A program made the position numbers and the translations under genes. A DNA stretch of 64,000 bases from FEB-10 sp963710645 (GTDB taxonomy: Bacteria > Acidobacteriota > Thermoanaerobaculia > Thermoanaerobaculales > Sulfomarinibacteraceae): NCBI GenBank assembly GCA_963710645.1, contig CAVQBD010000009.1, forward strand, positions 1,240,001-1,304,000, given 5' to 3'. Below the pieces are notes generated by a model that saw nothing but the letters and a program-made list of their open reading frames with translations, was not told the DNA's origin and did not search any database. Shown here in pieces: positions 55,993 to 64,000 of this stretch (its first letter is position 1; every line of letters starts with the position of its first letter).

Positions 55993-58392
55993 CTAGTGAG
56001 CGACGGGTGGTGAATCGTAGCTCGACTCCGACTCGCCGCGGGCCTGAGCCACTCCGGTCTGTCCATCACGAACCAGGGCAGTTTCCAGCACCTTGTCCAT
56101 GTGGCTCACCAACACAAAGGTCATCTCGTCCTTGACATCGTCCGGGATTTCCTCGAGGTCCTTCTCGTTCTCATCGGGCAGGATGATTTCACGGATCCCA
56201 GCCCTGAAGGCGGCCAGCATTTTCTCCTTGACCCCCCCCACCGGCAAGACCTTTCCGCGCAGGGTGATCTCTCCGGTCATGGCCAAATCCACCCGCACCG
56301 GAGTCGCCGTGAAGGCCGACACCAGCGCCGTGGCCATGGTGATCCCTGCGGACGGTCCATCCTTTGGAATCGCCCCTTCGGGCACGTGAACGTGGACATC
56401 GGTTTTTTCGAAGACCTCCACATCGATACCCAGGATCTCGGCCCGTGACCGGACAAAGCTGAGGGCCGCTCGCGCCGACTCCTGCATCACTTCCCCGAGT
56501 TGTCCGGTGAGGGTCACGGTGCCCTTGCCGCGCATCAAAGTGACCTCGGTTTGCAGCAGTTCCCCGCCCACCTGAGTCCAGGCGAGCCCCGAGGCGGCAC
56601 CAACCTCGGGGGTGTCTTCCCGTCGCTGTGGCCGGTAGCGAGGCTGACCCAGCAGGTCGCGCACCAAGTCTTCGTTGACGGTGATGTCGGACTTGCGGGG
56701 GAGCTTGTTCTTGAGGGCTCGACGGGCGACCTTGCGGCAGATCGAGGCGATCTCACGCTCAAGGTTCCGCACTCCCGCCTCGCGGGTATGGCGCTCGATG
56801 AGGTAGAGCAAGGTGTCGCCCTCGAAATCGAGGTTGTACTTGCCTTTCAGGCCGTGTCGCTCGATCTGTCGCGGAACCAGGAACTGTCGTCCAATTTCGA
56901 ACTTCTCCTGGTGGGTATAGCCCGAAAGCTGGATTTTTTCCATCCGGTCCATCAACGCAGGCGGAATGGTATGGGTCACATTGGCGGTGCAGATGAAGAA
57001 CACCTTTGACAGGTCGTACTCCACATCAAGATAGTGATCGTGAAAGGTGTTGTTCTGCTCGGGATCAAGGACCTCGAGAAGGGCTCCGGCCGGGTCGCCC
57101 CTGAAGTCGGCGGCCATTTTGTCCACCTCATCGAGCAGGATCACCGGGTTGACGGTTTCCGCCTTGCGCATCATCTGGATGATCTGCCCCGGAAAGGCGC
57201 CGATGTAGGTGCGCCTGTGGCCCCGAATTTCGGCCTCGTCACGAACCCCGCCGAGGGACAACCGGACGAACTGCCGCCCGGTGGCGCGGGCGATGGATCG
57301 CGCCAAAGACGTCTTGCCGACGCCCGGGGGTCCGACAAAACACAGAATGGTGCCCGTGGTCTTGCGCACCAACTGCCGCACCGCCAAAAACTCGAGGATC
57401 CGGTCCTTGGCCTTCTCCAAACCGTAGTGGTCCTCGTGCAGGACCTTCTCGGCCCGCCTGATGTCCCTGATCTCCCGCGATGCCTTGGTCCAGGGCACGG
57501 CCAGCAACCAGTCCACGTAGTTTCTGGATACGCCGGCCTCGGCCGACACGGGCGGCATTCCTTCCAGCCGCCTGACCTCGATCAGCGCCTTTTCCTTGGC
57601 CTCTTCGGTCATGCCCGACTCGTCGATCTGCTCCTTGAGTTGCTGCAGCTCCTCCTGGGAGTCGTTGCGTCCGAGTTCCTCGTTGATCGCCTTGATCTTC
57701 TCTGACAGGTAGTACTCCCGCTGCGCCTTCTCCATCTGTTTCTTGACCCGGGAGGAAAGCCGGCGATCAATGTTGAGCTTCTCGATCTCCACATCGAGCA
57801 GATCGTTCAGGCGTTCGAGACGGGCCAGTGGGTTGACCAGCTCCAGCAGTCTTTGCTTTTCATGGGTGGGCTGGTTGAGGTGAGCGGCCATGATGTCCGC
57901 GAACTGGTTGGGATCGTCGGTCTGCAACGATGCCAGCACCCCTTCCACCGCCAAGTGATGGGAGAGCTTGGCGTACTCCTTGAACAGCTCCGACAGCTCA
58001 CCCATGTACTGGGCGACAGCTGCTCCGGTGGGCACCTCTGTGGCCACCTGCTCCACGGTTGCCATGAGACAGGCGGGGTCCGCCGTGACGTCCACGATCC
58101 GTGCTCGCTCGAGCCCCTCCACCATCACCTTGATGTTGCCGGAGGCCAACTGCAGGTGCTGCACCACGCGGGCGGTGACACCGAGGTGGTAGAGATCGTC
58201 GGCCGAAGGTTCGTCCACCTTGGGGTCACGCTGGGTGGCCAGAAAGATCCTCTTGTCCGGACGCCCGAGAGCGCGCTCGAGGGCCACGACGGACGGCTGG
58301 CGGCCCACCACGAACGGGGCCATCATGTGGGGAAAGACAACCATGTCCCTCAACGGGACAATGGGCAGCAGAAATTCGTGATCGTTTTTCAT
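55993..58392 (-). CDS. lon: ATP-dependent protease Lon
   Basis: A 799-residue AAA+ serine protease. N-terminal substrate domain (LLPIVPLRDMVVFPHMMAPFVVGR), coiled-coil (KKQMEKAQREYYLSEKIKAINEELGRND), Walker A CFVGPPGVGKTSLARS, Walker B VILLDEVDKMA, and the Ser-Lys dyad in VPEGAIPKDGPSAGITMATAL and RGKVLPVGGVKEKMLAA. ATG at 58392 is chosen over a 58425 extension. It follows clpX by 93 bases in the same direction, completing a tig-clpP-clpX-lon proteostasis cluster. Confidence 0.97.
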   Translation of the reverse strand: MKNDHEFLLPIVPLRDMVVFPHMMAPFVVGRQPSVVALERALGRPDKRIFLATQRDPKVDEPSADDLYHLGVTARVVQHLQLASGNIKVMVEGLERARIVDVTADPACLMATVEQVATEVPTGAAVAQYMGELSELFKEYAKLSHHLAVEGVLASLQTDDPNQFADIMAAHLNQPTHEKQRLLELVNPLARLERLNDLLDVEIEKLNIDRRLSSRVKKQMEKAQREYYLSEKIKAINEELGRNDSQEELQQLKEQIDESGMTEEAKEKALIEVRRLEGMPPVSAEAGVSRNYVDWLLAVPWTKASREIRDIRRAEKVLHEDHYGLEKAKDRILEFLAVRQLVRKTTGTILCFVGPPGVGKTSLARSIARATGRQFVRLSLGGVRDEAEIRGHRRTYIGAFPGQIIQMMRKAETVNPVILLDEVDKMAADFRGDPAGALLEVLDPEQNNTFHDHYLDVEYDLSKVFFICTANVTHTIPPALMDRMEKIQLSGYTHQEKFEIGRQFLVPRQIERHGLKGKYNLDFEGDTLLYLIERHTREAGVRNLEREIASICRKVARRALKNKLPRKSDITVNEDLVRDLLGQPRYRPQRREDTPEVGAASGLAWTQVGGELLQTEVTLMRGKGTVTLTGQLGEVMQESARAALSFVRSRAEILGIDVEVFEKTDVHVHVPEGAIPKDGPSAGITMATALVSAFTATPVRVDLAMTGEITLRGKVLPVGGVKEKMLAAFRAGIREIILPDENEKDLEEIPDDVKDEMTFVLVSHMDKVLETALVRDGQTGVAQARGESESSYDSPPVAH

Positions 58393-58485
58393 GGTCTCCA
58401 ACCGGCAGGGGGTGTCATGCTGCATAGAGGGATTTCAAACCGGGTCGTGGGTAACCGGCGCGGACCGCCGGCCGGCTCGTCCAGT

Positions 58486-59721
<1,236 letters not shown>

Positions 59722-59783
59722 CTCGCCTCCAAACTCCATTGTATACCACGAGGGGGTCTCTCCTCAGCGTTGCCGGCATGACT

Positions 59784-60374
59784 CTACTCCCTGGAAACAA
59801 TAATCTTGTCCACCAGGCCATAGTCCTTCGCCTCGTCGGCCTCGAGGATGAAATCGCGCTCGGTATCGAGGTTGATCTTTTCCATGGACTGGCCGGTGTG
59901 GTCGGCGAGGATCTTGTTGAGCCTCTCCCGCAGCCGCATGATGTCCTTGGCGTGGATGTCGATATCCGTCGCCTGGCCCTGGAGACCGTGCATCAGGGGC
60001 TGATGGAGCAGGACGCGGCTGTGAGGCAGCGCGAACCGCTTGCCCTCGGCACCACCGGCGAGGAGCACCGCACCCATGGAGGCCGCCTGACCGAGGGCGA
60101 TGGTGGCCACATCGGGCTTGACGTACTGCATGGTGTCGTAGATCGCCAGCCCGGCGGTGATCGAGCCCCCCGGGGTGTTGACGTAGAGGTAGATGTCCTT
60201 CTCCGGATTTTCCGCCTCGAGGAACAACATCTGCGCGATCACCACCGACGCGACGTAGTCGTCGATGGGAAGACCCAGAAAAACCACGTTGTCTTTGAGA
60301 AGGCGGGAGAAGATGTCGAAGGATCGCTCCCCACGACTGGTCTGTTCCACCACCCAGGGAATCGGAAAACTCAT
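59784..60374 (-). CDS. clpP: ATP-dependent Clp protease proteolytic subunit
   Basis: A 196-residue serine protease that forms the 14-subunit chamber fed by ClpX. Catalytic triad Ser99 in GQAASMGA, His124 in RVLLHQPL and Asp174 in DTERDF; the N-terminal loop IPWVVEQTSRGERSFDIFSRLL is canonical. ATG overlaps the tig stop (TGATG at 60374), so translation is coupled. Confidence 0.97.
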   Translation of the reverse strand: MSFPIPWVVEQTSRGERSFDIFSRLLKDNVVFLGLPIDDYVASVVIAQMLFLEAENPEKDIYLYVNTPGGSITAGLAIYDTMQYVKPDVATIALGQAASMGAVLLAGGAEGKRFALPHSRVLLHQPLMHGLQGQATDIDIHAKDIMRLRERLNKILADHTGQSMEKINLDTERDFILEADEAKDYGLVDKIIVSRE

Positions 60375-61657
60375 CAGTCCACCTCCCCACCGGCGCGTCG
60401 AATCATCTCATTGATGGTTGATGAGATCCGGGCCGAGTGGCGGATCCCTTCAAGCTTGTTCTCCTTGGCCAGATTGGCCTTGTGTTCGGCGGGCGGAATC
60501 TGCAGACGATGGGCTTCGGACGCCACATAGGTGTCCACCTCGGCCTCGGGCACCTCGATCTCCCAGGCCTCGGCGAGTTGCTCCAAAACCAACATGTCGA
60601 GCACCCGGCGGCGCGCCCCGGGCTCCATCCTGGCGCCCAACTCCTGCCAGTCCACATCGCCCGCCTGGGGGTCCACACCCTGCATGGCCATGGAGTAGGC
60701 GAACCGGCTGAGGTCTTCCTGCACCGCCGACGACACCAACGAGGGCGGAAGTTCGTTGACGTCGAAACCCTCCTCGAGATGATCGAGGACCGTTCGCCTC
60801 CACTGCTCCCTGCGCTCGATCTTTTTGTCCCGGGCCAGCACCTCGGCGACCCGTCCCTTCAGTTCCTCGAGCGACTCCAGACCGATGGTCTTTGCCAATT
60901 CGTTGTCGATCTCAGGCACCACCTTTTTCTTCAGTCCTTTGACGTCGATGGTGTAGCGCACGGTCTTGCCCGCGCGATTCTCGTTCTCGTCGTCGTCCGG
61001 GAAGGTCTTCTCAGCCACCCGCCGATCGCCGACCTTGGCGCCCTGCAGGGCCGCGTTGATCTGCTCCGGCACCGACTCCTGACCTATTACGAAGCGCGCG
61101 GCCTTCTCTTCGTAGGGCTCCTCGTCGGAGTTGTCCATGATCCCGCTCAGGTCGGCCTCCACCAGCAGGCCATCGGCTGCCGACTCATCATCTGCGGGCT
61201 CCCAGGTGGCCTGTTCTTCGGCGACCTTGTCCAACTCGGCCGCGATGTCCGCGTCGGCGACCTCGAGCGAAACCTCAGGAAGCACGACCCCGTCGATCTC
61301 TGGTAGGTCGTAGCGCGGCCGAATCTCCATGGCGGCGGTCATCCGGAAACCGCCGTCCTCGCCGAACTCGGCGTCCTTGAGCTGGGGATTGGTGATGGGT
61401 TCGAGATCTTCCTCGGACTCGAAGACCTCACGCAGCAGCACGCCGGCGAGGTGCTCTCGAAGCTCCTTCTCGATGTCGTCTGCGTACCGCGCGCGAACCG
61501 CCGACGCCGGCGCCTTGCCCGGCCGAAAACCGGGAATCCGGGCCTGGCGGCTGAAGCCCTTGACGATCTGGGATCGCTCGCTGGAGACCGCATCGGCATC
61601 GACCTCTGCGGTGACCTCCACTGTGTTGTTGGCCAATCGTGACAGTGTGTACGCCAT
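60374..61657 (-). CDS. tig: Trigger factor
   Basis: Ribosome-associated chaperone and prolyl isomerase. The ribosome-binding signature ARIPGFRPGKAPASAV is at residues about 39-54; the FKBP-like PPIase domain (about 150-240) is present with QESVPEQINAALQGAKVGD and KVRYTIDVKGLKKKVVPEID-like segments; a long helical C-terminal chaperone domain follows. 427 residues is usual. ATG at 61657 is chosen, since the frame upstream of it runs into the tRNA-Leu gene. First gene of the tig-clpP-clpX-lon series. Confidence 0.95.
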   Translation of the reverse strand: MAYTLSRLANNTVEVTAEVDADAVSSERSQIVKGFSRQARIPGFRPGKAPASAVRARYADDIEKELREHLAGVLLREVFESEEDLEPITNPQLKDAEFGEDGGFRMTAAMEIRPRYDLPEIDGVVLPEVSLEVADADIAAELDKVAEEQATWEPADDESAADGLLVEADLSGIMDNSDEEPYEEKAARFVIGQESVPEQINAALQGAKVGDRRVAEKTFPDDDENENRAGKTVRYTIDVKGLKKKVVPEIDNELAKTIGLESLEELKGRVAEVLARDKKIERREQWRRTVLDHLEEGFDVNELPPSLVSSAVQEDLSRFAYSMAMQGVDPQAGDVDWQELGARMEPGARRRVLDMLVLEQLAEAWEIEVPEAEVDTYVASEAHRLQIPPAEHKANLAKENKLEGIRHSARISSTINEMIRRAGGEVD

Positions 61658-61667
61658 AGTTGTCTCC

Positions 61668-61757
<90 letters not shown>

Positions 61758-61771
61758 CAGAAAAATGGGGA

Positions 61772-61847
61772 TGGTGAGCCGTGGAGGAATCGAACCTCCA
61801 ACCTAGGGATTAAGAGTCCCTTGCTCTGCCAATTGAGCTAACGGCCC
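61772..61847 (-). tRNA. tRNA-Lys (anticodon CTT), CCA encoded
   Basis: Acceptor stem GGGCCGT/ACGGCTC with one G-T pair, discriminator A, encoded CCA; D-arm TAGCTCAATTGGCAGAGC; anticodon loop CTCTTAA reading AAG; T-loop GGTTCGATTCC. 76 bases. Fourteen bases separate it from tRNA-Leu; both are upstream of tig on the same strand. Confidence 0.95.
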
Positions 61848-61883
61848 ACACCAGCGCGAAGTCTACTTGAATCGCTGACGAGA

Positions 61884-62000
61884 GGCAAGGCAGGAGCCAG
61901 CAGGCAGCAGGGGACAGCAGAAGTTAGGTCCCGGGGTCTGCGATGGCCACCAGACGACATCCCATTCTCTACTGCCTACTGCCCACTTCCTGGGGTGGGG
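61884..62000. repeat. Mirrored AGCAGGC / TACTGCC heptamer arrays
   Basis: GCAAGGC, AGGAGCC, AGCAGGC, AGCAGGG, GACAGCA (61884-61918) face TCTCTAC, TGCCTAC, TGCCCAC (61967-61987), followed by CTGGGGTGGGGTGGG. Located between the tRNA pair and the 3' end of the leftward unknown gene. Confidence 0.8.
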
Positions 62001-62004
62001 TGGG

Positions 62005-62694
62005 TCAGCGATGCACGAGGTGCTTGATCTCCGAAGGTCCCAGGTTGGACTCCGCGGTGATCACCACCGCCGACGTCCCGCCGTTGTAATCCGGCAATTC
62101 GACCTCGGCCGAGTACCTGCCGTCGGCCGCCGTGGCGCCCTCGGCCAGTACCAGCCGGTTGGGCTCGGCAGTGGACTTGAAGAGCACCGACACCTTGACG
62201 GCGGTCTGTGGGGTGTTGGTTTGGGAATCCACCGCGATCACTCCCAGGGCCACCCGGCTGCCATAGGCGAAGTCATGTTGCGAAGTGGCCCGGAGGATCA
62301 AGTGGGCCCGCCCTCTCTGCGCCGTCAAATAGTCCACTATGACCTGATCGAGGGAGATGTCGCTGGCGGGCGCGGTGGCCGTACGCCGGCTGACAACCGT
62401 GGTGTCGTCACCCGTGCTCACGACTTCGTCGTGGGCCATCAGGTCGTTCAGGGTTCCCGATCCGATGGTTTCGACGATTTCCCGATGCTGCCGATCCATG
62501 ATCGCGGCCACGGTGTCGGCATCCACATCCTGTTCCACAAGATCCTGATAGGACGTCCGGCGAGAGTACAAAATCTCCCCCGACGCGTAGACCAGGGACT
62601 CCACGAAAGGATTCGATCGCCCCTTGTCTTCGGTCTGCACGTGGTACACGGTTCCGCCGTGCTCGATGTCGGTATTGAACCCGGTCAGCACCAC
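62005..62694 (-). CDS. Conserved protein of unknown function with FNTDIEHGGTVYHVQTEDKG block
   Basis: A 229-residue protein, likely cytoplasmic or loosely membrane-associated: no signal peptide. The N-terminal block FNTDIEHGGTVYHVQTEDKG...ILYSRRTSYQDLVEQDVD is one I know as recurrent in Acidobacteriota-type genomes but without an assigned role; the C-terminal half is a possible immunoglobulin-like beta domain (VALGVIAVDSQTNTPQTAVKVSVLF...ADGRYSAEVELPDY). Several GTG starts are possible; 62694 is preceded by GGGAGGG at workable distance. Orientation is opposite to the phosphatase gene. Confidence 0.6.
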   Translation of the reverse strand: MVLTGFNTDIEHGGTVYHVQTEDKGRSNPFVESLVYASGEILYSRRTSYQDLVEQDVDADTVAAIMDRQHREIVETIGSGTLNDLMAHDEVVSTGDDTTVVSRRTATAPASDISLDQVIVDYLTAQRGRAHLILRATSQHDFAYGSRVALGVIAVDSQTNTPQTAVKVSVLFKSTAEPNRLVLAEGATAADGRYSAEVELPDYNGGTSAVVITAESNLGPSEIKHLVHR

Positions 62695-62753
62695 TCTCGC
62701 CGGCCCTCCCACTGTGTGACAGGCTACCGCGGCGCCCTGCGGCGGTCAATGAT

Positions 62754-62846
62754 TCAGGCAGTCAGGAGCACGCAGTTGGCAGCAAGGGGAGAAGTTCCCG
62801 CCCAGCCGATTGAAAATTCGAAATTTGAAATGCGGAATTCGAAAAC
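62754..62846. repeat. Two heptamer arrays upstream of the phosphatase gene
   Basis: TCAGGCA, GTCAGGA, GCACGCA, GTTGGCA, GCAAGGG (62754-62788) and GAAAATT, CGAAATT, TGAAATG, CGGAATT, CGAAAAC (62812-62846). The second matches the array at 22354-22388, including the unusual middle unit. They lie between divergent genes. Confidence 0.75.
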
Positions 62847-62910
62847 CCCTCCCAAACGGCTCGATCCCTTGCCAACCTCTGCCTACTCACTTCCGATATA
62901 CAATCCCGTG

Positions 62911-63339
62911 ATGGCCGACCAACTCTCGATCCTCTTTGTCTGCATCGGCAACACCTGTCGTTCGCCCATGGCCGAGGCCATGGCCCGGGCCATGGGCGGT
63001 GACCGGCTGCGGGCCTACTCCGCCGGCCTCAACCCGACGGGGCGGGTCGCTCGGGAGACCATCGAAGTGCTCGAGACCCTCGGCTACGATACCCGGGGCT
63101 TGACGTCGAACGGCATCGACGCGGTGCCGATGGACGAGTTGGATGTCATTGTGTCGCTGATCGGACCGCCCGGTCTGCGCTATCTGCCACACGGCCTCGC
63201 CGCCCGTCTCGTGTCGTGGTCCATCCGTGATCCCTACCGTGACGACGCAGAGGTCTACCACGCGGTGGCCCGGACCATCGAGCGCAAGGTACGCGAGTTG
63301 ATGGACGAGTTGCTCGCCACGGAACTTCCCACGATCTGA
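62911..63339 (+). CDS. Low-molecular-weight protein tyrosine phosphatase / arsenate reductase-like
   Basis: A 142-residue LMWPTP-fold enzyme. The P-loop CIGNTCRS (C11 to R17) and the general-acid aspartate in SIRDPYRDDAEVY are present. Arsenate reductases of this family use extra cysteines further along the chain; only the P-loop cysteines are seen here, so a phosphatase (for example on a tyrosine kinase or phosphoarginine) is the better guess. ATG at 62911 has TATACA 8 bases upstream and no ribosome-binding site. Confidence 0.85.
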   Translation: MADQLSILFVCIGNTCRSPMAEAMARAMGGDRLRAYSAGLNPTGRVARETIEVLETLGYDTRGLTSNGIDAVPMDELDVIVSLIGPPGLRYLPHGLAARLVSWSIRDPYRDDAEVYHAVARTIERKVRELMDELLATELPTI

Positions 63340-63404
63340 CAACTCTCACTGGCAGAGGACGGTCATCGGCTGCGCAGCCGCGCACCCTGTGGCACACTGG
63401 AGGT

Positions 63405-63911
63405 GTGACCTTCGAGGAGGTGTACGAGCGGTTCCGACGCCCAGTGTGGCGGCTCGCCCACCGGATGACCGGCAGCGAGGAGGAAGCCCTTGACGCGACC
63501 CAAGAGATCTTCCTGCGCGTTTGGCGCGGGCTGGCCGGCTTTCGCGGAGAGGCCAAGCTCTCCACCTGGGTCTTTCAGATCGCCTGGAATTACCTCCGGC
63601 TGCACCGACGCCGAACCGGACGGGCCCTCCAGGTCGTGGTCCCATTCAACGACGACGGCCAGCGGGTGTTGGACGGGGCACCGGACCCCGGCCCTGATCC
63701 GGAGCGGCGGGCCACCTCGAGCGACCTCCTCGAGGTTGTCAGCGAGGCCATCGACAGGCTCCCCGAGCAGGCCCGGTTGGTGCTGTGGTTGCGCGACGGT
63801 GAGGGTCGCAGCTATGAAGAAATCGCCGCCGTGCTCGACGTGCCGGTGGGAACCGTCCGTTCCCGACTGTCGCGGGCCCGGCAAGCACTGAAAGCTGAGG
63901 TGAATGCGTGA
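63405..63911 (+). CDS. ECF-type RNA polymerase sigma factor
   Basis: A 168-residue extracytoplasmic-function sigma factor: region 2 (VYERFRRPVWRLAHRMTGSEEEALDATQEIFLRVWRGLAGFRGEAKLSTWVFQIAWNYL) with the core-binding and -10 recognition helices, a short linker, and region 4 (AIDRLPEQARLVLWLRDGEGRSYEEIAAVLDVPVGTVRSRLSRARQAL) for the -35. GTG start at 63405 with GGAGGT directly abutting. The stop overlaps the next gene by the GTGA pattern, typical of sigma/anti-sigma pairs. Confidence 0.93.
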   Translation: MTFEEVYERFRRPVWRLAHRMTGSEEEALDATQEIFLRVWRGLAGFRGEAKLSTWVFQIAWNYLRLHRRRTGRALQVVVPFNDDGQRVLDGAPDPGPDPERRATSSDLLEVVSEAIDRLPEQARLVLWLRDGEGRSYEEIAAVLDVPVGTVRSRLSRARQALKAEVNA

Positions 63912-64000
63912 TCGACGAGGCGTTGGCCGAACGGCTCAGCCGCTATCTCGACGGCGATCTCGGAGCTTCCGAGGCCGCCGAGCTTGAGGTGTTGCTCGAG
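63908..64000 (+). CDS. Start of a probable anti-sigma factor (cut by the window end)
   Basis: Only 31 codons are inside the window. GTG at 63908 overlaps the sigma-factor stop. The reading IDEALAERLSRYLDGDLGAS followed by EAAELEVLLE resembles the N-terminus of zinc-finger-type anti-sigma factors (LSxYLDGELxxxExxxLExHL), although the histidine/cysteine ligands would lie beyond the edge. Context supports this. Confidence 0.65.
   Translation, partial: MIDEALAERLSRYLDGDLGASEAAELEVLLE

Overview
The window is a GC-rich chromosomal segment from a Gram-negative, menaquinone-using bacterium. It carries a LPS-type envelope toolkit (parvulin-domain PpiD, an outer-membrane barrel, Lol/Tat-type exported proteins), a futalosine-pathway MqnC, a rod-shape mreBCD-mrdA-rodA operon and many two- or three-gene housekeeping operons. 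Several lineage-flavoured proteins (a secreted protein with a WxSDLxLHNP-type domain, a lipoprotein of DUF6599 type, a C-terminal DGFESGD tail, many four-helix-bundle/M16-like oddities) point towards Acidobacteriota, probably the Holophagae/Thermoanaerobaculia side; that placement is inference from gene content, not from a marker-gene tree. No phage, plasmid, CRISPR or complete transposon is visible.

Layout. 1-5.8 kb: pgeF, rlmN, an AmgK-like sugar kinase, tatA, bolA, a MarR regulator with its own operator, a DUF6599 lipoprotein and a Tat-exported DUF362 protein. 6.8-11.5 kb: a small catabolic-looking locus (C69 dipeptidase, PLP-dependent desulfurase-like enzyme, GntR regulator, divergent outer-membrane barrel) in which both the regulator and the barrel carry an apparent single frameshift. 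11.5-14.9 kb: a two-gene membrane complex whose large subunit fuses a cytochrome bd (CydA-like) membrane part to two c-type haem sites, divergent from a Fur-family gene. 15-22 kb: tyrS, a degenerate M16-like exported protein, a membrane protein, ferritin, an exported S15-type hydrolase. 22-32.5 kb: accessory and small housekeeping genes (four-helix-bundle protein, RimK-like ATP-grasp, DUF4388 protein, yjbQ, comF, proline dehydrogenase, TPR protein, udk). 32.5-43.8 kb: Hfq-like protein, ricT-purE-purD, pta, ruvB, a diacylglycerol-kinase-family enzyme, cysK, ruvA, ppiD. 43.9-52.7 kb: FecR-domain protein-mreB-mreC-mreD-mrdA-rodA-rng. 52.8-61.7 kb, leftward: tig-clpP-clpX-lon-engB-rho-mqnC. 61.7-64 kb: tRNA-Leu and tRNA-Lys, a conserved unknown, a low-molecular-weight phosphatase, and an ECF sigma factor with the start of its partner.

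The most unusual content is between genes. About thirty short arrays of degenerate tandem heptamers (each array with its own word, for example TACTGCC, CTATTCA, GAACGTT, TCCCGAG, GGGATCC, TTCGAAA) sit almost exclusively at the 3' ends of genes, and in at least seven cases the array itself encodes the last residues or the stop codon (pgeF, rlmN, bolA, the ATP-grasp gene, the secreted protein at 26 kb, udk, mrdA). They are combined with a second component: a hairpin cassette with constant outer flanks (GGGCGGGCGTGCC ... GGCAACC-CGGGGAGCGC) around an exchangeable stem. Three unrelated stem sequences are seen between the same flanks, each with its own matching partner arm. A third component is a pair of GGTGCCAGGCACCG palindromes about 40-50 bp apart. 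One compound copy separates mrdA from rodA inside the cell-shape operon. I see no transposase or reverse transcriptase in the window that would explain these elements.

Expression signals also show a pattern: at least nine genes have a TANNNT-like box 5-8 bases before the start codon and no usable ribosome-binding site, which suggests frequent leaderless transcription.
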